9,249 bases of DNA from Bryobacterales bacterium (GCA_903970295.1 CAJCHQ010000061.1:1-9249), one strand, 5' to 3'. Shown: positions 1-6,991, numbered from the stretch's first letter. Notes: generated from the letters alone by a model not told the origin. A program made the numbers and translations.

Positions 1-1
1 G

Positions 2-424
2 GGCAACTACGCCGGCGAAGTGCAGGCACTGGCTGGCAGTCAGCAAGGTCTGCAGGGTCTTGAATCTGGTATGAGTGCCGCGCAAGCGCAACAATTCGAA
101 AGCGCCGTGGCTGCCAATAACTATCAAGCTGAAATGCAGGCCATGGGTCAGTCGGCAGCTGGTGGCAACCAGGCGGCGATGCAGAATCTGGAAACTTATT
201 CGGGCATGAACCAGACTCAGGCTCAGGAATTCGCTTCGGCTGCCGCCGCCGGCAACTATCAGGGCGAAGTTCAGGCATTAGGAGCCGCCGCCGCCAACAG
301 TCCGCAGAGCATGCAGGCGCTCGAGAGTTTCGCCTACATGAGCGATGCGCAAGCGCAGCAGTACTCTAACGCCATCGCCGCCAACAATATCCAGGCTGAA
401 AATCAGGCGCTCGCTCAAGCAGCG
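2..424 (+). repeat. Degenerate in-frame tandem repeats, about 114-135 bp units
   Basis: Three units are visible at 2-115, 116-250 and 251-382, with a partial fourth from 383. The first and third start with near-identical DNA (ggcaactay...ggcgaagtkcaggca). Unit lengths of 38, 45 and 44 codons differ through in-frame indels in the middle, while the [GN]NYQ start and QAQ...A.AA end are conserved. The array continues beyond the left edge, so the copy number is unknown. Confidence 0.8.
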
Positions 425-1450
425 AATGCCACCAGTAGTGGTGGATCAGTCTACGATCCGGGCACGGGTACATTCTTGCAGCCGCCGACTCAAACCAATG
501 ATGGCACCATCCATAGTGTGCAGCAATTGGCTCAAGCCGAGAATATCCAGGGCGGATACTACTCCACAGCCGCCGATGGTAATATCGATTACGTCGGCAC
601 CAATGCCAGTGGTCAATCTCAGGTGGTGGCCGAATACAATTCGCAGACGCATCAATGGGAAGCTGCCGACACCAATCATCATGTGGTCGAACATAACGGC
701 ACGTTCGTCGATAATTCGACCAATCAACCGGTCTACGTCCAGGCGAACAATGCTGGCACCGATGTCTGGTCGCAAGCGAATAACGCCCAGAACACCTACG
801 ATCCGAACACGGGCACATTCTTGCAGGCGCCCAGCCAGCAAGACATCACCAGTGCGCCAGTGCCGGGGACCGCGCCCACACCCGGTTCGACTCTATATGC
901 CGACAGCTACCCGACGATCACGCCCGTGACGCCGGCAGGGCAGAACGTCACTCCCGACGCCAGCGTGCAACCGACCGTTGCCGCAAATGGCATGGATAAC
1001 CAGCCAACCGTGACCCAGCAGACTTCAACCGATCTCGTGGCCGATGCGCCCGTCACCGGTGGTACTGCCGGACTGACCGAAAATCACCCAACTACCAGTA
1101 CGGAAGCTAAGTCGATTGGGGCAGTCGGCGTCGCCGCTGTCGCCTTCGGCGCTGCCAATGCTTCTAAGTCCCCGGTCAATCCCTTGAAAGCGGCTCTGGG
1201 CGATCAGTACAATCAGAAGCCGGGCTCGGTCGGCAAAGGCTCCTCTTCAGCCGCTCAACAATCGGCTCAGGCTCAACAACAGAAAGCCGCTGGAGAAGCT
1301 CAAGCTAAGGAAGAGAATGAAACTGCCGCTAAGAATGAGACAGCCGCACTGTCTCTGCAAGAGCAGTTGGCCCTGGCTGACAAGCGCAACAAGAAGAAGA
1401 AAAACCTCACTGACTTAGCCGACATCAACAATATGCCGACCAGTACCTGA
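2..1450 (+). CDS. Ala/Gln-rich repeat protein, C-terminal part (5' end outside window)
   Basis: The frame is open from the first bases of the window, so the 482 visible residues are the C-terminal part of a longer protein; the GTG at 20 is only an internal valine. Residues 1-140 are degenerate tandem repeats of 38-45 residues, each starting [GN]NYQxE and ending QAQxF/YxxAxAA, predicted helical. Residues 151-284 carry two copies of YDPxTGTFLQ flanking an Asn/Gln-rich, possibly beta-rich segment. A long Pro/Thr-rich linker follows, then a weakly hydrophobic Ala/Gly stretch (residues 371-387), a Gln/Ala/Glu/Lys coiled-coil-like tail and a basic KKKK cluster near the end. I recognise no named family. 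Its place just upstream of PrgI- and VirB4-like genes would suit the hydrophilic tail of a VirB6/TrbL-type channel protein or a surface adhesin of the system. That is inference, because no membrane domain is visible. There are no cysteines in the visible part. Confidence 0.85.
   Translation, partial: GNYAGEVQALAGSQQGLQGLESGMSAAQAQQFESAVAANNYQAEMQAMGQSAAGGNQAAMQNLETYSGMNQTQAQEFASAAAAGNYQGEVQALGAAAANSPQSMQALESFAYMSDAQAQQYSNAIAANNIQAENQALAQAANATSSGGSVYDPGTGTFLQPPTQTNDGTIHSVQQLAQAENIQGGYYSTAADGNIDYVGTNASGQSQVVAEYNSQTHQWEAADTNHHVVEHNGTFVDNSTNQPVYVQANNAGTDVWSQANNAQNTYDPNTGTFLQAPSQQDITSAPVPGTAPTPGSTLYADSYPTITPVTPAGQNVTPDASVQPTVAANGMDNQPTVTQQTSTDLVADAPVTGGTAGLTENHPTTSTEAKSIGAVGVAAVAFGAANASKSPVNPLKAALGDQYNQKPGSVGKGSSSAAQQSAQAQQQKAAGEAQAKEENETAAKNETAALSLQEQLALADKRNKKKKNLTDLADINNMPTST
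452..826 (+). repeat. Duplicated YDPxTGTFLQ motif
   Basis: Bases 452-481 and 797-826 encode YDPGTGTFLQ and YDPNTGTFLQ, 115 codons apart. Only four bases differ between the two 30-base copies: two in the variable Gly/Asn codon and two silent. Each copy is followed by a Pro/Gln segment (PPTQ, APSQ). They may mark the ends of a module or be two copies of a short binding or attachment motif. Confidence 0.75.
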
Positions 1451-1461
1451 GTTGGCTAGAA

Positions 1462-1485
1462 TGACGGAGTCAACCACTCCGTTCA
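1462..1485 (+). promoter_or_regulatory. Intergenic hairpin before the DUF2225 gene
   Basis: ACGGAGT (1464-1470) and ACTCCGT (1476-1482) form a perfect 7-bp stem with a 5-base loop. Two further pairs are possible past one bulged T (TG at 1462-1463 with CA at 1484-1485). No T-tract follows, so it is a poor intrinsic terminator. It sits just before the GGAG at 1487-1490, so it could act as an mRNA processing, stability or attenuation element separating gene 1 from the downstream genes. Its function is inferred only. Confidence 0.4.
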
Positions 1486-1503
1486 TGGAGAAAGCAGAGA
1501 AAA

Positions 1504-2124
1504 ATGTATCTCAGCACAGTTGGAGTCAAGTGCCCAAACTGCGGAGTCAAATTCAACTCCCGCCAGGTGCCCGTGCATTATGACTCGGGCAAACGCAATA
1601 GCGAATTGAGGCAAGATTTTCAAGGACAATACGAGCAATTCGAGCCATACGCTGTCTGCACCTGCCCCAGCTGTGGTCGGGCTGACTGGATCGATCACTT
1701 CGAGCCGACTAGCGAAGAAGCCGTTCTCAACCAGCCGGCTTCCACACCACATTTGCAATATCGGTCTGCCGCTGTGGGGGCGGAGCGCAGTGGTAGTACT
1801 TTCTACAACATCGCTTTGCTTTACTTGCATGCCGCCTGGTGTGCTGACGATGCTCGTGCCCATCCTCAGGCGCGCGAGTACAGACGATTGGCAGCAGATG
1901 CTTTTGCCAAATCTCTGATAGATATCTCCTGCCCTATTGAAAAGCGGCACGAAATCGAATACTTAATAGGAGAGCTGCTCCGCCGGTCGGGCGACTTCGA
2001 AGCCGCGAAGAAGCACCTCAGAGATGTGATTCCGGCTTTGCCCGCGAGATTCGCCTTCATGGCCCGAAAGCTGATGAAATTGTGCGAATTAGGTAATATT
2101 GAATCTATTCAGTTTGAGGCTTAG
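1504..2124 (+). CDS. DUF2225-family zinc-ribbon/TPR-like protein
   Basis: This protein of 206 residues matches what I know of DUF2225 (Pfam PF09986). It has an N-terminal KCPNCG (Cys10/Cys13) and a second CTCPSCG (Cys52, Cys54, Cys57), together able to bind one metal ion. Between them lies the family's pattern of a short basic segment followed by DFxxxYxxFxPYxVxxCPxCG. The C-terminal half (residues 95-200) is helical and repeat-like, with the characteristic YLIGELxRRxGDFExAxxxLxxVI stretch, resembling a TPR pair. The family has no established function; it is cytosolic, with no signal peptide or membrane helix here. The start is the first ATG in frame; the only plausible ribosome site is GGAG at 1487-1490, rather far away (13 bases). 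The gene ends 2 bp before the PrgI-like gene, so the two are almost certainly co-transcribed and probably translationally coupled. That suggests an accessory or regulatory role tied to the secretion system, which is inference. Confidence 0.85.
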   Translation: MYLSTVGVKCPNCGVKFNSRQVPVHYDSGKRNSELRQDFQGQYEQFEPYAVCTCPSCGRADWIDHFEPTSEEAVLNQPASTPHLQYRSAAVGAERSGSTFYNIALLYLHAAWCADDARAHPQAREYRRLAADAFAKSLIDISCPIEKRHEIEYLIGELLRRSGDFEAAKKHLRDVIPALPARFAFMARKLMKLCELGNIESIQFEA

Positions 2125-2126
2125 GC

Positions 2127-2501
2127 ATGTCACAAGCGCATAAAGTAATCATCCTGAACAAACCGCTGAAGATTTTCGATTTCACGATTATCCAGCTGAT
2201 TTTGATGTTTTTCTCGCTTCTGGTGGCTTTCGGCATTTCCACTCAGATCCCCAAAGAGTGGAAGTGGAACGGTTTGCCGGGTCCGATTCTGGTCTTTATC
2301 TTGATCATCTGTATCATGCTGGCCCTGGTCAAAATGTCTGAAGTCAAGCCCTGGACCTGGTGGAAAAATTTGATTCTCTATCGGCTCAAGGCTGTGCCCA
2401 CGGTTTATATGCCAAAACCAGAAGTGGCGCCGATTTATCCGGATCCGAATATAATTGAGGTGAAAAAGCGAGAAGACGCCAACTATGTAGATGCTAGCTA
2501 A
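2127..2501 (+). CDS. PrgI/VirB3-like T4SS inner-membrane protein
   Basis: This is a small membrane protein of 124 residues with a short polar N-terminus, two hydrophobic helices (about 19-38 and 51-70) separated by a short Trp/Pro/Gly loop, and a polar tail. Size, topology, the LNKPLKIFDFT entry segment and the PWTWWKNLILYRL stretch after helix 2 fit the PrgI family, the VirB3 equivalent in many conjugation systems. These proteins anchor or assist the VirB4 ATPase at the cytoplasmic membrane. The strongest support is position: a VirB4 gene begins 22 bp downstream, the usual prgI-virB4 pairing. The ATG lies 2 bp after the previous stop, with TTGAGG inside the preceding gene as a weak ribosome site. 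Assignment to PrgI rather than another two-helix VirB3 or TraL type rests on general pattern, not on a profile match. Confidence 0.72.
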   Translation: MSQAHKVIILNKPLKIFDFTIIQLILMFFSLLVAFGISTQIPKEWKWNGLPGPILVFILIICIMLALVKMSEVKPWTWWKNLILYRLKAVPTVYMPKPEVAPIYPDPNIIEVKKREDANYVDAS

Positions 2502-2523
2502 ACCGCATTAGCGGAAGGGGCGA

Positions 2524-5259
2524 ATGGTAGACAGGTCGAAATATACAAGCAGTCGCAATTACGGCCGCTATGACGATGATGATTCAGCCCCGCGGACGCC
2601 TCCGGTGCCTGTGGGTCGAACGATTCCGATTACCCCCGGACCGTCTTTGCAGAACATTTTAGGTGGCTTCTATAATGGGTTGTCGCCTGCTATCCGCGAT
2701 CTCATTCCCTTGGGTGAAAAACCCGGTCGCGACGACGATGATGCCCGCCCCAAAGACAAGCGCGGCGAACATAGTTGGCAGGACGTCTGCTTTATTTACG
2801 ATATTCCCGGCGAAGACAATGACGAAGGTCTCGTCATACTCGCCGACGGCAGTATGCGCCGTTACATCATCTGCAAAGGCGTCAATGCTTTGTTGTTCGA
2901 CGAAGCCGATCGCGAGTCGATGGCGAGACAATTCGCCTCTTTCGCCAATTCTTGTGACTCGGATATTCAAATCATCATCAAAGCGCGCAACTTGCCGGTT
3001 GACGAATATCTTTCCCGTTATCAAATTTTGCTCAAAACCGATAACGATTATTTGAAATGGTACGCCGATTACACCGACAAATGGTTTCGCCGTGTGCAAG
3101 ACGTGCACTTCGTGCCGCAACGCGATTTCTATGTTGTCGTCAGTTATCAACCACCTGATTGCAAAACTGCTACCGGTAAACCCTGGAACGGCAGGCGCTC
3201 GATTCAGAAACACGAGGAGTTTCTAGAAACGCTCAATCGTCTGACGACGACCACTTTCGAACAATTGCGCTCTTCCAATTTGCGCCCTGCTAGATTGACG
3301 AGAGCGCAAGTGCGCAATTTGCTTTATGCTGATTTGAATCCATCTCTGGCCCAGAAAGAGCCGGAAGCGCCACCATCTCGAGAAGGCGTATCCGAGGCAG
3401 CTTGTCTGGCGCATTCGGCTTTGAAAGTATTCGACAATCATATTTGGTTAGACAACAAATATTTCGGCACTCAATACATGGCTCATCCTCCTCATGAAAC
3501 CTGGATGGGGTGGCTGGTTGATTTGCTCACGCTGTCTGTCGAATACACTCTGTCGCTTTTCATACACACATGCGATCAGGATAAAGTGCGAGCGAAAATG
3601 AAGCGCGATTATCATCTGGGTGTGATGGCCAGTTCGCAGCTGGGCAATGCTCCCGACTTGGAAGGTTTGGAGTCGACCAGGCGCGCTGCTACAGCCATTC
3701 AAGATTTCTTGCGCAGTTCCAACAAAGCCTTCGACATTTCGTTGTACATCACAACCAGTGCCGATACGCCTGAGCGATTGGCGCAACAAACCGACGAAAT
3801 TAGACGCGTTTTCAAAAACCGTGGCGCTCAATTCGACCGCGGTCAACTCTTGCAACTCGACGCCTGGCAGTCGACCCTGGCTTCTGGCGTGAATAAATTG
3901 GAAGTCGTCCACCGTGTCATGTCTCCAATCGTTGGTACATTCTGGCCATTCTTCACAGCCAGTTGCGGCACTCCTGACGGCGTGCCGTTCGGCTTCGCGA
4001 TTGCGTCTCGAGAACCGGTTTTGCTCAATCCATTTTTCCGGGGTGCTGGCAAAGACGCTAACAATATGTTTGTCGTGGGCACCACCGGAGCCGGCAAATC
4101 GTTCGCCGTTTCGATGCTGATCTTGCGCCTCTTGCCTCTGGGTACGAGGTTTGTCTTGATTGACAAAACCGTGGATAAATTCGGAGCTTATCGATTCATT
4201 ACCGAGTTGCTTGGTCCGGAATTGTGCGCCTATGTCGACCTCGGTCCCAGTTCAGGCTTTATTCTCAATCCTTTCGATCTCGGTCCCGAAGACAAGGCCG
4301 GCGAGCCCTCCGCCGACAAGATCAGCACACTGCTTTCTTTGCTTGACTTGATGCTCGCACCAGAAGGGCGAGACGAATTGAATGTAGAAGAAAAGTCTCT
4401 GCTCGACGGGTTGATTCGTGTCGCTTACATGGATGCCCATTTCCGCCAAACAGTGCCGACCATGTCTGATTTGGCCAGAGTGACTGCCCAAGCGGCGGCC
4501 GACGAAGTCGATCCGTTGCAGCGCGATCGCTTGCAGACGTTTGCACGTGGATTATCACTTTTCACTCGGGCTGGAGCTTTCGGTGGCTTGGTGGATGGTT
4601 ATACAAATATCGACACCGAAAAATTGTTCATCGTATTCGATACCAGAGAAGTGAACGAACCGAGATTGGAACGTATTTCCGTCTTCATTCTGGCGGAGTT
4701 CATTCGCCGACGAGCAGCCGAATGCAAGATGCGCGGCATCCGCTTCGCGGCGATCATCGACGAAGCGGCGACATTGATGCGATTCAAAGCCGGAGCGCGC
4801 TTGCTCGATGACCTCTCGAGACGAGCCCGCCACTACGGTATGATGCTGGTCTCGATTACGCAGCAATTGAAAGACTTTTTCCGGCAAGCCGAGCAAGCCG
4901 ACTCGGTCGTTAAAAACTCTCATATGAAGCTGATTTTGCGTCAGGATCCCAGTGATTTGAAGCTGCTCAAAGAGACTTTGCGATTGACTGATGCAGAAGT
5001 AGTTTCGATTGAGAATTTCTCGAAAGACGAAGAAAAGCGCAGAGACAGCCAATGTTTGCTCATTGTCGGTGCCGTGCATGGCACCATTCGTCTGGTGCCC
5101 AGCCCGATGGACTACTGGATCTGCACTTCAGAGCCGATCAAAGATATTCCTAAACGCCAGGAAATGATCAAAGAGGTAAAAGCAAAAAGCCCGAGCATCA
5201 GCCACACAGACGCATCGCGCCGGGCAGTCTATTATCTCGGACTGCAACACGAAGGCTAG
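2524..5259 (+). CDS. virB4: VirB4-family T4SS ATPase
   Basis: This complete ATPase of 911 residues is within the usual VirB4/TraC size range. Residues 1-80 are a disordered, Asp-rich extension (two DDDD runs). Residues about 85-450 are the N-terminal VirB4/CagE-type domain, with the pattern DGSxxRYxxxxG...QFASFANSxDSDIQI. The C-terminal P-loop domain starts near 476 (TPDGVPFGFA...VLLNPF). Walker A is GTTGAGKS (519-526), Walker B is AAIIDE (742-747), and a TQQ motif lies at 779-781, as expected for the motif that senses the nucleotide state. The common Trp after Walker B (DEAW) is Ala here (DEAA). VirB4 proteins hydrolyse ATP at the inner membrane to drive pilus or channel assembly and substrate transfer. 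The start is backed by a strong GGAAGGGG ribosome site (2513-2520), preceded by a small CCGC/GCGG hairpin. All active-site motifs are intact, so the enzyme should be functional. Confidence 0.95.
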   Translation: MVDRSKYTSSRNYGRYDDDDSAPRTPPVPVGRTIPITPGPSLQNILGGFYNGLSPAIRDLIPLGEKPGRDDDDARPKDKRGEHSWQDVCFIYDIPGEDNDEGLVILADGSMRRYIICKGVNALLFDEADRESMARQFASFANSCDSDIQIIIKARNLPVDEYLSRYQILLKTDNDYLKWYADYTDKWFRRVQDVHFVPQRDFYVVVSYQPPDCKTATGKPWNGRRSIQKHEEFLETLNRLTTTTFEQLRSSNLRPARLTRAQVRNLLYADLNPSLAQKEPEAPPSREGVSEAACLAHSALKVFDNHIWLDNKYFGTQYMAHPPHETWMGWLVDLLTLSVEYTLSLFIHTCDQDKVRAKMKRDYHLGVMASSQLGNAPDLEGLESTRRAATAIQDFLRSSNKAFDISLYITTSADTPERLAQQTDEIRRVFKNRGAQFDRGQLLQLDAWQSTLASGVNKLEVVHRVMSPIVGTFWPFFTASCGTPDGVPFGFAIASREPVLLNPFFRGAGKDANNMFVVGTTGAGKSFAVSMLILRLLPLGTRFVLIDKTVDKFGAYRFITELLGPELCAYVDLGPSSGFILNPFDLGPEDKAGEPSADKISTLLSLLDLMLAPEGRDELNVEEKSLLDGLIRVAYMDAHFRQTVPTMSDLARVTAQAAADEVDPLQRDRLQTFARGLSLFTRAGAFGGLVDGYTNIDTEKLFIVFDTREVNEPRLERISVFILAEFIRRRAAECKMRGIRFAAIIDEAATLMRFKAGARLLDDLSRRARHYGMMLVSITQQLKDFFRQAEQADSVVKNSHMKLILRQDPSDLKLLKETLRLTDAEVVSIENFSKDEEKRRDSQCLLIVGAVHGTIRLVPSPMDYWICTSEPIKDIPKRQEMIKEVKAKSPSISHTDASRRAVYYLGLQHEG
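4523..4530. repeat. HIP1-type palindrome GCGATCGC (in virB4)
   Basis: This is an exact copy of the octamer over-represented in cyanobacterial genomes, lying inside the coding sequence and reading through RDR codons of virB4. Confidence 0.6.
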
Positions 5260-5303
5260 GCTTTTAGTTAGCCGGACCTGACCAGACTAGATTAGATTGG
5301 ACA

Positions 5304-5669
5304 ATGGAGAAAATCTTTACCTTTAACAAGTGGTTTGTTCTATTTTGCGGTCTGCTGGTTTTCATGTGGCTGGCACTGCAGACGGTGGCAACGATGCGTT
5401 TAGAGGAGCTTGCGGCAGAGGAGGCAAAACACGTATTTTCATGGCAATGGCTTGGGTTTGGACGATCGCGCGGCGTCATCGAAAAAGCTCATTTAATCAA
5501 AAAATCGGAAGCTGATGCAATTGTCCGCGTCACTGCGCGGCAGGTTGTAGAGGCGGAAGGAGAGCCGGGTCACTTTCGAAGCAAAGGACCGGAAGTGACT
5601 GCAAGTGCTCTGCTTACTTTTTACCGAGTGGACAAAGACTGGCTGCTTGGTAAAGTGGATTTTGAATAA
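5304..5669 (+). CDS. Small single-pass membrane protein in the T4SS operon
   Basis: This protein of 121 residues has one strongly hydrophobic helix (about 10-29) with a positive residue (Lys9) just before it, followed by a charged linker (30-42) and a soluble domain of about 75 residues. The end alternates polar and hydrophobic residues and finishes with a pattern like YRVDKDWLLGKVDFE. That resembles the last strands of NTF2-like domains, the fold of VirB8, but the protein is far shorter than a normal VirB8. I cannot assign a family. The start is the first in-frame ATG and places the helix at the N-terminus, but the upstream ribosome site (TTGGA) is weak. It follows virB4 by 44 bp and precedes the next gene by 36 bp on the same strand, so it is probably a component of the same membrane complex, with its C-terminal domain outside the cytoplasm. 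Confidence 0.75.
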   Translation: MEKIFTFNKWFVLFCGLLVFMWLALQTVATMRLEELAAEEAKHVFSWQWLGFGRSRGVIEKAHLIKKSEADAIVRVTARQVVEAEGEPGHFRSKGPEVTASALLTFYRVDKDWLLGKVDFE

Positions 5670-5692
5670 AGTTGCCGAGATGCGAAAGAACA

Positions 5693-5698
5693 GGGAGG
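5693..5698 (+). promoter_or_regulatory. Strong ribosome binding site GGGAGG
   Basis: GGGAGG ends 7 bases before the ATG at 5706 and fixes that start. It is the clearest Shine-Dalgarno site in the operon, which suggests that the VirB8-like protein is translated independently of the gene before it. Confidence 0.75.
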
Positions 5699-5705
5699 AC
5701 AAGCC

Positions 5706-6326
5706 ATGTACTGGAGAGTCAGACGCTTAAGCGTAAAAGAAGTGGCCGAGCGTTATTGGGTCGGTCTGGCATTGCTTGCCAGCCTGGTTCTCAACTTTAT
5801 GCTCTTTGTCACTCGCCCCGATCCAAACAAAGGATTGTCCAAAGATGTGAAAGCTAATTACGAGCAATTCGTGCGCAACGTCACGGCACATCTGCTCGAT
5901 TCCAGTTACATCAGCTACAAAGACTCGACTGCACAACTTCTCAACTCCGGCGAGCTGACTCGTTCAGTCATAGATGCGATGCGAAGAGGCGAGTTGATTG
6001 GTAAGAGCAACGAAGAAATCGATCAAACAGCAAAGTTGCTTTATGAGCAAAGACAAGTAGCGGCGATCAAAATCGATCAAGTGCAAGTGACCGAGCCACC
6101 GCCCACGTCTGGTCAACCGATATCGGCTGAGGTGAGCGGGCAAGTAGCAATTCACTCGGCTGCCGATAACGGACCTACCAATCCTGTCCCATTTCATTTT
6201 TTGTTCTTTCTGGATCTCAGGCACAATAGCGACAAGAGCTTGATCCTGGGTGCCGATGGTAAGCCGATGCCTGAAGTCGTCAGCTTCAAGGAACTTCAAG
6301 GCGCCATCCAACAGCCCCAACAATAA
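5706..6326 (+). CDS. VirB8-like single-pass membrane protein (putative)
   Basis: This protein of 206 residues has a basic N-terminus (MYWRVRRLSVK), one membrane helix (about 18-36) and a large domain that would lie outside the cytoplasm. Residues 45-118 are mainly helical. Residues 119-172 look like beta strands split by a proline loop (PPPTSGQP, about 131-138) and end in PVPFHFLFFLDLRHN. The tail (about 195-206) is Gln-rich. A helix-rich start followed by a beta sheet after one N-terminal membrane helix is the architecture of VirB8/TraE/TcpC scaffold proteins, which link inner-membrane ATPases to the rest of the channel. Position downstream of virB4 supports this. The identification rests on architecture and context; I see no diagnostic motif, and a fold prediction would decide it. 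Confidence 0.7.
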   Translation: MYWRVRRLSVKEVAERYWVGLALLASLVLNFMLFVTRPDPNKGLSKDVKANYEQFVRNVTAHLLDSSYISYKDSTAQLLNSGELTRSVIDAMRRGELIGKSNEEIDQTAKLLYEQRQVAAIKIDQVQVTEPPPTSGQPISAEVSGQVAIHSAADNGPTNPVPFHFLFFLDLRHNSDKSLILGADGKPMPEVVSFKELQGAIQQPQQ

Positions 6327-6353
6327 GTTCGCCAGGCTTAACAAAGTAGAATT

Positions 6354-6415
6354 GATCCAGGCAACGATCCGTGTCAGTCTTTGTGCTGTTGCCACTTTGT
6401 GATCTCCTGGAAATC
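6354..6415 (+). promoter_or_regulatory. Overlapping inverted repeats upstream of the secreted-protein gene
   Basis: In the 119-bp gap after the VirB8-like gene, GGCAAC (6360-6365) pairs with GTTGCC (6388-6393). The overlapping TCCAGG (6356-6361) can pair with CCTGGA (6406-6411). The two stems share bases, so they form alternative structures. There is no T-tract. This could be a transcript-stabilising or attenuating structure between the T4SS genes and the next gene, or chance; I cannot tell which. Confidence 0.25.
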
Positions 6416-6445
6416 GTTCCGGTGATCGACCGCTCGAGGTCCATT

Positions 6446-6985
6446 ATGAGAATCAAGCTCGTTGTTTGCACCGCCGCCATAGTCATCGCGTGTTTGCCGA
6501 AGCCGGTCAATGCTCAGGGCAGCAATCCCAACTCAACGACGCCGGGTGCCACTTCCGCCTCAACTGTTGGCGGACCGTCTCTAGGAGGAACATCGGTCGC
6601 GTCTTTCGGTCAGTCGTCACCGCTGCGTCCGGTCAGACCATGGTATCCGCGCCACACCATTCAGAACCCTTCCAATCCCTGGCTGCCGCCTAATTTGCAG
6701 CAGATAAACACCAACCTCAACCCGGTCGGCTCAATCAGTCCGACGGGCACCCTGAGCCAGCCTACCAGCGTTCTGAATTCGCCTAATACTGTCCAGCAAG
6801 CCGGTTTCCCGACAGTGCCGAGCTACAACATCGGCACTCCAGCACCAACTACTCAGAGCTTTGCATCGACCACGGCTTCTACAGGCAACAGCATTGCCAG
6901 CCCGGTCAACCCGGGTAATCAAAATGCCGGAGTCAACGCCGCCGGCAATTCCGCCAGTTTTCCAACCAACCCGCTGTTCCCTTAA
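6446..6985 (+). CDS. Small secreted or lipid-anchored low-complexity protein
   Basis: From the ATG at 6446 this is a 179-residue protein beginning with a textbook signal peptide: MRIK, a hydrophobic core (residues 5-16), then LPKPVNA before Gln24. GAGGT at 6436-6440 stands 5 bases before this ATG. The frame also reads back to a GTG at 6371, but that would bury the signal sequence behind 25 residues and has no comparable ribosome site. The mature part is rich in Asn, Pro, Ser, Thr and Gly, has no cysteine and is probably disordered, with one Pro/Trp-rich section (about 62-80, around RPWYPRH and PWLPP). A second reading is possible: VIAC (13-16) fits a lipobox, which would make it a lipoprotein. 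No family is recognised. A role as an exported accessory of the T4SS, perhaps like a VirB7-type lipoprotein, is speculative. Confidence 0.75.
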   Translation: MRIKLVVCTAAIVIACLPKPVNAQGSNPNSTTPGATSASTVGGPSLGGTSVASFGQSSPLRPVRPWYPRHTIQNPSNPWLPPNLQQINTNLNPVGSISPTGTLSQPTSVLNSPNTVQQAGFPTVPSYNIGTPAPTTQSFASTTASTGNSIASPVNPGNQNAGVNAAGNSASFPTNPLFP

Positions 6986-6991
6986 GACCGC

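Noticed and set aside
20..22. GTG at 20 as the start of the first gene
   Set aside because: The same frame is open to the window edge and the repeat pattern (GNYAGE) already begins at base 2, so this is an internal valine.
345..929. Long overlapping frames on both strands within 345-929
   Set aside because: They are Arg/Pro- or Cys/His-rich shadows of the Ala/Gln-rich gene with no ribosome sites or domain patterns; the repeats are meaningful only in the main frame.
2659..3213. 184-codon minus-strand frame opposite virB4, and others at 3448-3912 and 4555-5079
   Set aside because: They lie entirely inside a gene with intact VirB4 motifs; antisense frames are common at this base composition, and no motif supports them.
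5255..5276. GGCTA...TAGCC pair after virB4 as a terminator
   Set aside because: It has only five pairs over a ten-base loop and no T-run, and the next gene follows within 44 bp in the same direction, so read-through is more likely.
6371..6373. GTG at 6371 as the start of the secreted-protein gene
   Set aside because: It would place 25 residues before a classic signal peptide, whereas the ATG at 6446 has GAGGT at good spacing.
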